Positions 1-8,737 of a stretch of 64,000 nucleotides of DNA are shown here, in pieces. Position 1 is the first letter of the stretch, and each line of letters starts with the position of its first letter. Where the stretch lies: the NCBI RefSeq assembly GCF_028802875.1, contig NZ_JARAMP010000011.1, positions 90,054 through 154,053 on the forward strand, written 5' to 3'. The stretch is from Seohaeicola sp024304985. Its GTDB lineage: Bacteria > Pseudomonadota > Alphaproteobacteria > Rhodobacterales > Rhodobacteraceae. The translations under genes were made by a program, and so were the position numbers. Under the pieces are notes generated by a model that saw only the letters and a list, made by a program, of their open reading frames with translations, was not told where the DNA came from and made no database searches.

Positions 1-92
1 GCGGTATGGCATTCGAGAATTACGAAGATGTGCGCCCAGGCGACGTCATCGAAATTTTCGAGCGCGAGGAAGTTGTGCGGAACCTGACGTAA
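1..92 (+). CDS. infB: Translation initiation factor IF-2, C-terminal end (partial)
   Basis: The window opens inside a reading frame that ends with TAA at 90-92 and encodes about 29 residues. The visible tail contains GMAFENYEDVRPGDVIEIFE followed by REEVVRNLT, which matches the conserved last strand of IF-2 domain IV, the part that binds initiator fMet-tRNA. The protein is the GTPase that positions initiator tRNA on the 30S subunit. Everything upstream, including the G domain, lies outside the window, so identity rests on this short but characteristic tail. A strong terminator follows 30 bases later. Confidence 0.88.
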   Translation, partial: GMAFENYEDVRPGDVIEIFEREEVVRNLT

Positions 93-114
93 GTCAGAGC
101 CCACAGCGCACGAA

Positions 115-150
115 CAAAAAAAGGGGGCAGCCTAAGCTGCCCCTTTTTCT
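115..150 (+). terminator. Rho-independent terminator after infB
   Basis: An 8-bp GC-rich stem (GGGGCAGC at 124-131, GCTGCCCC at 136-143) with a four-base loop is flanked by an A-run on the left and TTTTTCTTTTT on the right. It serves infB. The A-run on the other side means it could also work for the minus-strand small gene that ends at 167. Confidence 0.9.
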
Positions 151-166
151 TTTTCGAACCAGCCTG

Positions 167-304
167 TCAGGCCGCCTGTTTGATCACCGGAAGACCGGCA
201 AACTCACGCGTTCCGACGCGAACCAAGACACGACCATCCGACAAAGTGCGGACATAGGTGCCCTGAACCGAGACGCAGCTTCCCAAAATGATTGTACGCA
301 GCAT
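167..304 (-). CDS. Small conserved-looking protein, 45 residues, function unknown
   Basis: Reading the minus strand from ATG at 304 to TGA at 167 gives a 45-residue protein beginning MLRTIILGSCVSVQGTYVRT and ending LPVIKQAA. A strong Shine-Dalgarno (GGGAGG, complement of 311-316) sits six bases upstream of this ATG. An ATG six bases further up is followed immediately by TGA, so the second ATG is the start. The composition is that of a real protein: beta-prone, with VRVGTREF near the C-terminus, probably one small beta-barrel or SH3-like fold. It converges on the infB terminator. The AT-rich stretch at 330-390 upstream is a plausible promoter. I do not know a function. It is too short for most gene callers, hence easily missed. 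Confidence 0.6.
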   Translation of the reverse strand: MLRTIILGSCVSVQGTYVRTLSDGRVLVRVGTREFAGLPVIKQAA

Positions 305-475
305 TCACATCCTCCCAAGAATGCACAATTGAAAGCTACATCAATTTTGTTAACAATGTGTAATATAATTTATGCATTGTAACCGGAAACTGACCGAAAA
401 TTGCGTCTCGGCTTAAAGCAGTTGCTGCGAACGGTGGCCTTTGGCTCGATGCGCCCAACCCAAGCGTGTTTTCGA

Positions 476-883
476 TCAAAGCCAGTCCCGAAGAATGGGA
501 ATCAGAGGGATGTCGGCAGGGGGCATCGGATAGGATTTGAGGTCTGCGGCCCTGACCCATTTCAAGCCTTGCCCTTCGCGCGCAGTGACGATCCCCTCCC
601 ACTTCCGACAGGCGAACAGCGGCATCAGCAAATGGAAGTCGTCATAGCTGTGACTGGCAAAGGTCAACGGGGCAAGGCAACTGGCCCAGGTGTCGATCCC
701 CAACTCCTCGTGCAATTCACGGATCAAGGCCGCCTCGGGGGTTTCGCCAGGCTCTACCTTCCCGCCCGGAAATTCCCACAGGCCGGCCATGGATTTGCCT
801 TCGGGACGCTGCGCCAGAAGCACGCGTCCGTCTGGATCAATCAGTGCGACCGCAGAAACAAGAACAACCTTCACCGCCGTCAC
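476..883 (-). CDS. mutT: MutT-type 8-oxo-dGTP diphosphatase (Nudix)
   Basis: A 135-residue Nudix hydrolase. The Nudix box runs from Gly41 to Ile63, with GETPEAALIRELHEELGI supplying the REx2EExG core (Arg55, Glu56, Glu59, Glu60, Gly62) that binds Mg2+. Length and the N-terminal VVLVSAVALIDPDGRVLLAQ strand match MutT, which removes 8-oxo-dGTP from the nucleotide pool and so prevents A:T to C:G transversions. It starts three bases after the argJ stop in the same direction and is probably the last gene of a ppiC-argJ-mutT operon. Other Nudix substrates cannot be excluded from sequence alone. Confidence 0.87.
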   Translation of the reverse strand: MTAVKVVLVSAVALIDPDGRVLLAQRPEGKSMAGLWEFPGGKVEPGETPEAALIRELHEELGIDTWASCLAPLTFASHSYDDFHLLMPLFACRKWEGIVTAREGQGLKWVRAADLKSYPMPPADIPLIPILRDWL

Positions 884-886
884 CCG

Positions 887-2116
887 TCAGGACCGGTAGT
901 CTGCGTTGATGTCGATGTAGCCATGCGTCAGGTCGCAGGTCCAAACGGTGCATTTGCCTTGCCCCAGTCCCAAATCGACACTGATCCGCAGGTATTCACC
1001 TTTCATATAAGCCGCAGCCTTCGTCTCGTCATAGGCGGGTGACACCCAGCCGTTCTCGGCCACCAGCAGATCACCGAAGCGGATCGTCAAGAGATCACGG
1101 TCAGCCGCAGCACCCGACTTGCCGATGGCCATGACAACACGTCCCCAGTTCGGATCCTCGCCTGCAATGGCCGTCTTGATGAGGGGAGAATTGGCAATGG
1201 CCATGCCATGAGTCTTGGCATCAGCATCCGATGCCGCGCCGGTCACGGCCACTTCCACAAACTTGGTGGCACCCTCGCCATCCCGCACCACCTGATGCGC
1301 CAGATCCAGCATCACGCTGTGCAGCGCCTCTCGGAATGCGCCGGACTCTTGTGTCACCTGCACACCGGATGCCCCTGTTGCCGCCAGCAGTAGTGTGTCC
1401 GAGGTCGAGGTGTCGCTGTCCACGGTGATGCAGTTGAAGGTCACATCGGTCAGCTCCGACAACATGGCCTGAAGATCGCTACGTTCCACCGCCGCATCTG
1501 TGAAAATGTAGACCAGCATCGTGGCCATGTCTGGCGCAATCATCCCCGAGCCCTTGGCGATGCCTGCGATCTTGACGGGTTTTCCGTCGATCACGACCTC
1601 GGCCGAAGCCCCCTTGGGAAAGGTATCCGTCGTCATGATCGCCCGCGCGGCGGAGGCAATGGCCCCCTTGTCCAGCCCGCCTGCAAGTTCAGCCAGCTTG
1701 GCCGTGATGCGCTCATGTGGCAACGGCTCGCCAATCACACCCGTGGACGAGGAAAACACCCGCGTCTCGGGCAGACCCAGAACTTCGGCTACGGCAGAGG
1801 TGACAGCGCGGGTCGACACCACGCCGTTCTTGCCGGTGAACGCGTTGGAATTGCCGGAGTTCACGATGATCGCGGCCCCGTCTGCGCTGTCCAGACCGAT
1901 CTTGGCCTGACAATCCAGCACCGGGGCCGACCGCGTGGCCGAGCGTGTGAACACGCCCGCCATGGTAGTGCCCGGCGCAAGCCGTGCCAACATCACATCG
2001 GTCCGCCCCTGATAGCGGACACCGGCTTGCGCGGCAGAAAATGCCACGCCTTCGATCACCGGAAGGCTCGGAAAGGCCTTAGGCGCCAACGGTGAGACCT
2101 TGGTGATCTTTCCCAT
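887..2116 (-). CDS. argJ: Bifunctional ornithine acetyltransferase / N-acetylglutamate synthase
   Basis: A 409-residue ArgJ. It moves the acetyl group from N-acetylornithine to glutamate (and may also use acetyl-CoA), closing the cyclic arginine pathway. The precursor cleaves itself before the nucleophilic threonine of the APDMATMLVYIFTDA segment, Thr199, giving alpha and beta chains. The oxyanion-type residues STG in FSSSTGVIGE and the C-terminal GQGKCTVWTCDLTHGYI are also typical. The length is standard. The gene starts three bases downstream of the ppiC-type gene, so the two are very likely cotranscribed. Confidence 0.96.
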   Translation of the reverse strand: MGKITKVSPLAPKAFPSLPVIEGVAFSAAQAGVRYQGRTDVMLARLAPGTTMAGVFTRSATRSAPVLDCQAKIGLDSADGAAIIVNSGNSNAFTGKNGVVSTRAVTSAVAEVLGLPETRVFSSSTGVIGEPLPHERITAKLAELAGGLDKGAIASAARAIMTTDTFPKGASAEVVIDGKPVKIAGIAKGSGMIAPDMATMLVYIFTDAAVERSDLQAMLSELTDVTFNCITVDSDTSTSDTLLLAATGASGVQVTQESGAFREALHSVMLDLAHQVVRDGEGATKFVEVAVTGAASDADAKTHGMAIANSPLIKTAIAGEDPNWGRVVMAIGKSGAAADRDLLTIRFGDLLVAENGWVSPAYDETKAAAYMKGEYLRISVDLGLGQGKCTVWTCDLTHGYIDINADYRS

Positions 2117-2119
2117 GCT

Positions 2120-2980
2120 TCAATTCTCCAGCAGGTCGAGGTTCTTGATCAGGGCAGGATCAATCTCGGAATCTGCCCGGTCCACGGTTGCGGCGGCTGT
2201 CAGCTCGTCCAGACGGGCTTGCACAGCGGCACGTTCAACTTGTGGGCGCAGTTCGTCGCGCACCTCCTCCAGCGTCGGCACGTCGCGCAGGCGCGTCTCG
2301 TTCAGCTTGACGACATGCCAGCCGAACTGTGTCTGCACAGGAGCAGAAACGGCACCGACCTCCAAAGCAACGACAGCCGCTTCGAAATCAGGCACCATCA
2401 TGCCGGACTCGAACCAGCCCAACTCGCCGCCATTGGCGGCCGAGGAGTCGCTGGATGCCTCTTGCGCAAGTGCTGCAAATTCTTCGCCAGCGTTCAGCCG
2501 ATCAATCAGGGCGGTCGCCTCTTCCTCGGTCTCGACGAGGATATGCGAGGCATTCCATTCGCGGGCAGGTTCAGCGTTCGCGAAAGTCTCGTCATAGGCC
2601 TTCTGCAAGGCTTCGTCCGTAACGGCACCTTCCAGGATGTCATCGACCACAGCGGCAGCCAGAAGCGCGCGCCGCTCATTCTCAAGCGCGATCTCGACCC
2701 GGCGGGGGGCTGCTTCGCCCATGGTCTGGGCCAGAACGGATTGCTGGATCAACTGATCGAGGATCCCGTTGAACAGCACATCGTCAGGCAGCGACAGATA
2801 CTGCTGTGGCAAGGTCGTGCGCGCCATGATCATCTGACCAAGTGTAATCTCGGTTCCGTTTACGGTTGCGACCACGCTATCGGCATCCGGTGTGTCCTGT
2901 GCCAGCACTGGACTTGCGGCCCAGACCGCGAAAATGGCCGCTGACAATGAAGTGAAGGTGTTTCGGTTCGGTTTCCGCAT
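2120..2980 (-). CDS. Periplasmic parvulin-type peptidyl-prolyl isomerase
   Basis: A 286-residue secreted protein. An N-terminal signal peptide with hydrophobic core (about residues 10-27, ending PVLAQD) is followed by a SurA/PrsA-like helical segment and a parvulin domain at roughly 130-230. The domain is recognisable from REWNASHILVETEEEATALI, then NGGELGWFESGMMVPDFEAA, then TQFGWHVVKL. It catalyses prolyl cis-trans isomerisation and probably chaperones outer-membrane or periplasmic proteins. It stands divergent to secA, the export motor, and leads the argJ-mutT operon. The exact orthologue (PpiC, SurA-like or PrsA-like) is not clear. Confidence 0.88.
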   Translation of the reverse strand: MRKPNRNTFTSLSAAIFAVWAASPVLAQDTPDADSVVATVNGTEITLGQMIMARTTLPQQYLSLPDDVLFNGILDQLIQQSVLAQTMGEAAPRRVEIALENERRALLAAAVVDDILEGAVTDEALQKAYDETFANAEPAREWNASHILVETEEEATALIDRLNAGEEFAALAQEASSDSSAANGGELGWFESGMMVPDFEAAVVALEVGAVSAPVQTQFGWHVVKLNETRLRDVPTLEEVRDELRPQVERAAVQARLDELTAAATVDRADSEIDPALIKNLDLLEN

Positions 2981-3063
2981 GGATTCGTCCTTTGTAACGG
3001 GCGCATCCGGCCCCCGGCGTTGACAGTCATGAAGCCGCCCCTTACATCGCCCTGAGGCCAGGT

Positions 3064-3092
3064 TTGGCTGTCTTTTCCCGCCTCTTCATATG
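3064..3092 (+). promoter_or_regulatory. Candidate sigma-70 promoter of secA
   Basis: TTGGCT at 3064-3069 and CATATG at 3087-3092 are separated by 17 bases and lie about 65 bases before the secA start. The match to the -10 box is imperfect, so this is a suggestion from spacing and sequence only. Confidence 0.35.
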
Positions 3093-3158
3093 TGCTGCGG
3101 AAAGAGCGGGCAAGCAGATGGCTTGCACAACTCTGTCAATGAGCGGAACGGAACTGAT

Positions 3159-5879
3159 ATGCTGGGACTCGGAACTCTTGCCAAGAAGGTGTTCGGCACC
3201 CCCAATGACCGCAAGATCAAATCGGTGCGTCCGCTTGTCGAAAAGATCAACGCGCTGGAACCAGAGTTTCAGGCCCTGTCAGATCAAGGGCTGATCGACA
3301 AGACAGCCGCGTTCAAGGAGCGGATTGCACAGGGCGAAACGCTTGATGCGATCCTGCCCGAAGCTTTTGCCAACTGCCGTGAGGGGGCCCGCCGCGCGCT
3401 GGGCCTGCGTGCGTTCGATACGCAGTTGATGGGTGGCATTTTTCTGCACCAAGGCAATATCGCCGAGATGAAGACTGGTGAGGGCAAGACCCTTGTCGCG
3501 ACCTTTCCGGCCTATCTGAACGCGCTGACCGGGCGCGGTGTGCATATCGTGACCGTGAACGATTACCTGGCCCGCCGCGACGCAGACTGGATGGGCAAGG
3601 TCTATGGTGCCTTGGGCATGACGACAGGTGTGGTCTATCCCCAGCAGCCCGAAGCTGACAAGAAGATCGCCTACGGTGCGGATATTACTTATGCCACCAA
3701 TAACGAACTTGGCTTCGATTATCTGCGCGACAACATGAAATCCAGCCTGGATCAGATGAACCAGCGCGAACACTACTATGCCATCGTCGACGAGGTGGAC
3801 AGCATCCTGATCGACGAAGCGCGGACTCCTCTGATCATCTCGGGACCATCGCAGGACAGATCCGAACTCTATCAGGCTGTGGACAAGCTGATCCCGACGC
3901 TGAACGACGAGCATTTCACGCTTGATGAAAAGACGCGCAACGTGACCTTCACCGACGAGGGCAACGAGGCGTTGGAGCAACTGTTGCAAGAACGGGGTAT
4001 CTTGCCCGCCGATCAATCGCTTTATGACCCCGAAAGCACGACCATCGTGCACCACGTCAATCAGGGCCTGCGCGCGCACAAGCTGTTCACCAAGGACAAG
4101 GACTACATCGTTCGCGATAATGAAGTTGTCCTGATCGACGAATTCACCGGGCGCATGATGTCTGGACGGCGTTTGTCGGACGGTCTGCATCAGGCGATCG
4201 AGGCCAAGGAAGGCTGCAAGATCCAGCCCGAAAACGTGACACTCGCGCAGGTGACATTCCAGAACTACTTCCGTCTTTATGACAAGCTTGCCGGCATGAC
4301 CGGCACGGCCTTGACAGAAGCCGATGAATTCGCGGAAATCTACGGTCTGGGTGTGGTCGAAGTGCCGACAAACCGCCCCATCGCCCGGAAGGACGAGGAT
4401 GACGCGGTTTATCGGACGGCGCGTGAAAAGTATGATGCCATCGTCGAAACCATCCGCGAGGCCAATGCCAAGGGTCAGCCGGTTCTGGTCGGCACCACCT
4501 CGATCGAGAAATCGGAGTCGCTTTCCAATCTGCTCAAGGACGCGGGCATTCCGCACAACGTCCTGAACGCGCGCCAGCACGAGAAAGAAGCCCAGATCGT
4601 CGCTGATGCGGGCAAGTTCGGCGCAGTGACCATCGCCACCAACATGGCGGGCCGCGGAACCGACATCAAGCTGGGTGGCAATGTCGACTTCAAGGTCATG
4701 GAGGCTTTGGCCGCCAATCCCGAGGCGCATCCCGACGAATTGCGCGCCCGGATCGAGGCTGAGCACGCCGACGAGGAAGCCCGCGTCAAAGAAGCCGGGG
4801 GCCTGTTCGTTCTGGCCACCGAGCGTCACGAAAGCCGTCGGATCGACAACCAGCTGCGCGGCCGCTCGGGCCGTCAGGGTGACCCGGGCCGGTCCTCCTT
4901 CTTCCTCAGCCTTGAGGATGACCTGATGCGTATTTTCGGGTCCGAGAGATTGGACAAGGTTCTGTCCAGCCTTGGCATGAAAGAAGGTGAGGCGATCGTC
5001 CACCCGTGGGTAAACAAGTCGCTGGAACGCGCGCAGGCCAAGGTTGAAGGCCGCAACTTCGATATCCGCAAGCAGCTTTTGAAGTTCGACGACGTCATGA
5101 ACGAGCAGCGCAAGGTCATCTTTGGCCAGCGCCGCGAGATCATGGAAGCGCAGGACCTGTCCGAGACGATCAGCGACATGCGCAGTCAGGTGATCGACGA
5201 CCTGATCGAAGAATTCATGCCGCCCAAGACCTATGCAGATCAATGGGATGTCGAGGGTCTTCACGCCGCTTGCATCGACAAGCTGGGTATTGATGTGCCC
5301 GTCGTCGATTGGGCCGCCGAGGAAGGCGTCGACGACGAGCAGATCACCGAGCGCCTTGAAGCCGCCGCCACAAAGGCGATGGACGAGAAGGCCGCAGCTT
5401 TTGGTGCGGAAAACATGCGCCAGATCGAAAAGCAGATCCTGTTGCAGACCATCGACGCGAAATGGCGAGAGCATCTGCTGATGCTGGAACATCTGCGCTC
5501 GGTCGTCAGCTTCCGCGGCTATGCGCAACGCGATCCGCTGAACGAGTACAAGAACGAAGCTTTCCAACTGTTTGAGTCGATGCTGGACAGCCTGCGCGAG
5601 GATGTGACCCGCAAACTGGCCCAGATCCGTCCCCTGACCGAAGAAGAACAGCAGGAGATGGTTCGCCAGTACGCGGCTCAGCAGGCGGCGCTTGCCGCTC
5701 AGATGAAGGCAGCACAGGACGCCGCAACGATGCCGCAAGCAGAGTCAGAGGCGGCTGGAACCGCTCTGGAAGGCTTTGACGAGGCCGACCCGTCGACCTG
5801 GGGTAACCCCGGTCGGAACGATTCGTGTCCTTGCGGCTCTGGAAAGAAGTTCAAACATTGCCACGGTCGTCTCGCTTGA
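3159..5879 (+). CDS. secA: Preprotein translocase ATPase SecA
   Basis: A 906-residue SecA, the ATP-driven motor that pushes unfolded preproteins through SecYEG. I start at ATG 3159 (MLGLGTLAKKVFG), the conserved N-terminus; an upstream in-frame ATG at 3090 would add 23 residues unlike SecA. Walker A is at about 104-111 (MKTGEGKT) and the DEVD box at 211-214. The second nucleotide-binding fold contains NMAGRGTDIKLGG. The C-terminal zinc motif (Cys890, Cys892, Cys901, His902 within CPCGSGKKFKHCHG), which binds SecB and lipids, is intact. Transcribed alone or with the two envelope genes that follow. Confidence 0.98.
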   Translation: MLGLGTLAKKVFGTPNDRKIKSVRPLVEKINALEPEFQALSDQGLIDKTAAFKERIAQGETLDAILPEAFANCREGARRALGLRAFDTQLMGGIFLHQGNIAEMKTGEGKTLVATFPAYLNALTGRGVHIVTVNDYLARRDADWMGKVYGALGMTTGVVYPQQPEADKKIAYGADITYATNNELGFDYLRDNMKSSLDQMNQREHYYAIVDEVDSILIDEARTPLIISGPSQDRSELYQAVDKLIPTLNDEHFTLDEKTRNVTFTDEGNEALEQLLQERGILPADQSLYDPESTTIVHHVNQGLRAHKLFTKDKDYIVRDNEVVLIDEFTGRMMSGRRLSDGLHQAIEAKEGCKIQPENVTLAQVTFQNYFRLYDKLAGMTGTALTEADEFAEIYGLGVVEVPTNRPIARKDEDDAVYRTAREKYDAIVETIREANAKGQPVLVGTTSIEKSESLSNLLKDAGIPHNVLNARQHEKEAQIVADAGKFGAVTIATNMAGRGTDIKLGGNVDFKVMEALAANPEAHPDELRARIEAEHADEEARVKEAGGLFVLATERHESRRIDNQLRGRSGRQGDPGRSSFFLSLEDDLMRIFGSERLDKVLSSLGMKEGEAIVHPWVNKSLERAQAKVEGRNFDIRKQLLKFDDVMNEQRKVIFGQRREIMEAQDLSETISDMRSQVIDDLIEEFMPPKTYADQWDVEGLHAACIDKLGIDVPVVDWAAEEGVDDEQITERLEAAATKAMDEKAAAFGAENMRQIEKQILLQTIDAKWREHLLMLEHLRSVVSFRGYAQRDPLNEYKNEAFQLFESMLDSLREDVTRKLAQIRPLTEEEQQEMVRQYAAQQAALAAQMKAAQDAATMPQAESEAAGTALEGFDEADPSTWGNPGRNDSCPCGSGKKFKHCHGRLA

Positions 5880-6041
5880 TTGGTCATACTCCCGCCGCAA
5901 TGTTTGGCGTGTTTTAAGGTCATTCTTGATGTTTGGGGGCAAATGAGGCCGTCAGACAGAAACTGACCAGACCTTGGCCACAGTGATGCCAGCTTGATTT
6001 GTCATGAATGCAGCAATCCTTGTGTGATTGTGGAGAGTTCC

Positions 6042-7100
6042 ATGGCACGATTTAAGAATACGCTTCTGGCGAGTGCGACAATATTTGCCGCTTTGGGCAC
6101 AGGCTTTGTGATGCAATCTTCACCTGTTGCCGAGCTACGATATGGCGCTCCGTCCAAGAATATGGCGACGACATCGCCCACGCCTGTCGAGCCGCGTTAT
6201 TCGGGCGTGAATCCCTTCTCGGGGATCACATCGCTTGAACTGACATCCATTGCCTATACGTCGGCACCTGTTCAGCGGGCGCTGACAGCGGGAACAGATC
6301 TTGTTCTGCCGCGTGTTGCCCCTGATCTTTTGGTGGATGACACTGCAAGGTATGAAAACCCGGCCGATACGGTGACCCGCGCCTCCGCACCCGTAGAGCT
6401 TGCGGAAGGTGATGCGGCGACCTGTGCGGCGGAACTGGCCGCGCGCCCGATGGCGGCGGCGATGGTGGACCTGACCCTCTCCGCCCCGTGCGAGGCGAAT
6501 GCGCGGGTAACCCTGCACCACAATGGCATGATGATCACCGAGCAAATGGATCCGAACGGCAAGTTGACCCTGCAACTTCCGGTATTGTCTCAGACCGCGA
6601 TCTTCATGGCAGCCTTCGACAGTGGCATGACCGCCATGGCGCAGACCGAAGTGACGTCGCTGGACATCTACGACCGTGTTGTCGTGCAATGGCAAGGTCC
6701 GGGCAAAATGCAAATTCACGCGCTGGAGTTTGGCGCTGATTATGGCGATGAAGGGCATGTCTGGTCTGAGGCACCTCGCAGCATGGATGTAGCCGCACTC
6801 GGTAAGGGAGGCTTTGTCACAGAGCATGGCCGGACGATGCCGGATCAGGATCTGCGCGCGCAGGTCTATACATTTCCCTCGGGTACTACGGCTCAGACCG
6901 GAGATATCGCTTTGACCGTCGAAACCGAAGTCACATCCGAGATCTGCGGACGCCGCTTGGAGGGTCAGGCGCTGCAGATTACTGGCGGAGGAGCCTTGAG
7001 CGTCAAGGATCTGACCATTGATATTCCCGAATGTGATGCCGCTGGCGGTTTTCTTGTGTTGAAAAACCTGCTTCAAGACCTGAAGATCGCGCGTAACTAG
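6042..7100 (+). CDS. Secreted protein of unknown function downstream of secA
   Basis: A 352-residue protein. I start at ATG 6042, with GGAGAG at 6032-6037 just upstream. The N-terminus MARFKNTLLASATIFAALG is a signal peptide or membrane anchor, and the rest is hydrophilic and probably periplasmic. Four cysteines (in ATCAAEL, APCEAN, EICGRR and IPECDA) could form two disulfides. A central stretch of alternating beta strands (ARVTLHHNGMMITEQMD...GKLTLQLPVLSQ) looks like an Ig-like or jelly-roll sandwich. No catalytic motif is visible. It is followed 23 bases later by the PstS-OmpA fusion, suggesting a shared envelope role. I do not recognise the family function. Confidence 0.75.
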   Translation: MARFKNTLLASATIFAALGTGFVMQSSPVAELRYGAPSKNMATTSPTPVEPRYSGVNPFSGITSLELTSIAYTSAPVQRALTAGTDLVLPRVAPDLLVDDTARYENPADTVTRASAPVELAEGDAATCAAELAARPMAAAMVDLTLSAPCEANARVTLHHNGMMITEQMDPNGKLTLQLPVLSQTAIFMAAFDSGMTAMAQTEVTSLDIYDRVVVQWQGPGKMQIHALEFGADYGDEGHVWSEAPRSMDVAALGKGGFVTEHGRTMPDQDLRAQVYTFPSGTTAQTGDIALTVETEVTSEICGRRLEGQALQITGGGALSVKDLTIDIPECDAAGGFLVLKNLLQDLKIARN

Positions 7101-7123
7101 CGCGCAGAATTCGGGGCAGTTCC

Positions 7124-8719
7124 ATGTACAAGGTTTGTGCGGCCAAACCAGCCGCACTTTTTGCATCTGCGGCTCGTCTCACACTATCTGCTTGGCTCTG
7201 GCTTGGCATGGTGGGAGCTGTGGCAGCGCAGGATATCACCCTCACCTCGCGGGATGGGGCGGTCGCCCTGACAGGAACGCTGCTCGGATTTGATGGTGAA
7301 TATTACCGCATCGAGACAGTCTATGGTGAGTTGACAGTTGATGGCAGCGGCGTGCTCTGCGATGGGCCAGCCTGTCCCAACCTTGAGGACTATGTAGCCC
7401 GCCTGTCCATCTCTGGCGCGGCCAGCATGGCCCAGGTGCTGATGCCCGCCCTTGTCGAAGGGTTTGCCCTGCGTGAGGGTTATGGCCTGCGGCGCGAATC
7501 CCTGGATGCCAGTCACTTCGAGTATCTTCTCTTTGATCGCCAAACCGGGCGGGATCTGGGACGTTTCCTCTTCCGGGTGACGAATTCGGATGAGGGCTTT
7601 GCCGATCTTCTGGCCAATGAAGCCGACATCGCCATGTCACTTCGCGAGATTCGTCCCGAAGAAGCGCAACGGGCCAGAGATGCAGGCTTTGGCGATCTGC
7701 GTACGCGCGGTCGGTTTCGCGTTCTGGCGCTTGATGCGCTGGTGCCCATTGTTCCGGCCACCATTCCGCTGGATCGGATCGCCACAGCAGATCTGGCGCG
7801 GGTGTTCGCCGGTCAGATTACCAACTGGTCGGCGTTGGGTGGCCCCGATGCGCCGATCAGCCTTCATCTGCGCAATGCGGATTCGGGCTTGGCACAGGCT
7901 GCTGTGGACAAGCTCCTTCTACCTCTGGGTCAGGGTCTAAGCGATACGATCGAGCGGCATGATACGGATATCAGCCTCGCGCTTGCCGTGGCTGCCGACC
8001 CTTTCGGCATCGGACTGGCCAGCGCCGCGGACACAGGGCCCGCCCGGCGCCTTGGGTTGTCCGGGGAGTGTGGTTTTGCGCTGCGCGCGACGCGGCAAAC
8101 CGTCAAGACCGAGGACTATCCACTGACCGCGCCCATGTTCCTTTATGTCCCGGCCCGCCGGCTTCCGCGTCTGGCGCGTGAGTTTCTGTTTTACACTCAA
8201 AGCGCGCCAGCGCAGCTTGTGGTGCGTCGAGCCGGTTTCGTCGATCTCGCACCTGAGGCTATTCCGGTTGCAGCCCAGGGCGACCGTTTCGTCAACGCGA
8301 TTGCGCAAGCGGGGACGGAAACGGGCTTGAGCGAGTTGCAGCGTATGGTGGGAGTGCTTGGCCAGATGCAGCGCTTGAGCACGACCTTTCGGTTTGAAGC
8401 CGGGTCCGCGCGGTTGGATGCGCAGTCCCGTGCCAATGTCGATCAACTGGCGCGCCGCCTTGAAGAGGGAATTTATGATGGTCGTCAGCTGATGTTTGTC
8501 GGTTTCAGCGATGGTAACGGTGCGGCGTCAGCCAATCGCATGATCGCGGAACGTCGCGCCGTAGCTGTCCGGCAGGCCGTGATGACGGCGGCTGAAACCG
8601 CCGATTTCACGCAGGTTGAGATGACGACTGAAGCCTTTGGCGAGGCGATGCCGATGGCCTGCGATGACACGGCTTGGGGTCGGCAGGTCAATCGCCGGGT
8701 TGAAGTCTGGTTGCGGTAG
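7124..8719 (+). CDS. Phosphate-binding-like (PstS-type) domain fused to OmpA peptidoglycan-binding domain
   Basis: A 531-residue secreted protein. After a signal sequence (about residues 12-36, ending VAAQD), a type 2 periplasmic binding fold spans roughly 90-370. It has PstS-like features such as LVPIVPATIPLDRIATADLA and RVFAGQITNWSALGGPDAPI. The C-terminal 120 residues are an OmpA/MotB domain (FRFEAGSARLDAQSRANVDQ, then GFSDGNGAASANRMIAERRA, ending QVNRRVEVWLR), which anchors proteins to peptidoglycan. The fusion tethers a ligand sensor or scavenger to the cell wall. The ligand is unknown; phosphate is only a family-based guess. It sits directly behind the unknown secreted protein. Confidence 0.88.
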   Translation: MYKVCAAKPAALFASAARLTLSAWLWLGMVGAVAAQDITLTSRDGAVALTGTLLGFDGEYYRIETVYGELTVDGSGVLCDGPACPNLEDYVARLSISGAASMAQVLMPALVEGFALREGYGLRRESLDASHFEYLLFDRQTGRDLGRFLFRVTNSDEGFADLLANEADIAMSLREIRPEEAQRARDAGFGDLRTRGRFRVLALDALVPIVPATIPLDRIATADLARVFAGQITNWSALGGPDAPISLHLRNADSGLAQAAVDKLLLPLGQGLSDTIERHDTDISLALAVAADPFGIGLASAADTGPARRLGLSGECGFALRATRQTVKTEDYPLTAPMFLYVPARRLPRLAREFLFYTQSAPAQLVVRRAGFVDLAPEAIPVAAQGDRFVNAIAQAGTETGLSELQRMVGVLGQMQRLSTTFRFEAGSARLDAQSRANVDQLARRLEEGIYDGRQLMFVGFSDGNGAASANRMIAERRAVAVRQAVMTAAETADFTQVEMTTEAFGEAMPMACDDTAWGRQVNRRVEVWLR

Positions 8720-8737
8720 CCCTTCAACCCGGCTGGG

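Noticed and set aside
3279..5738. 819-codon open frame antisense to secA
   Set aside because: It is the complement of a strongly biased coding frame of secA, its product resembles no protein, and it lacks a ribosome-binding site.
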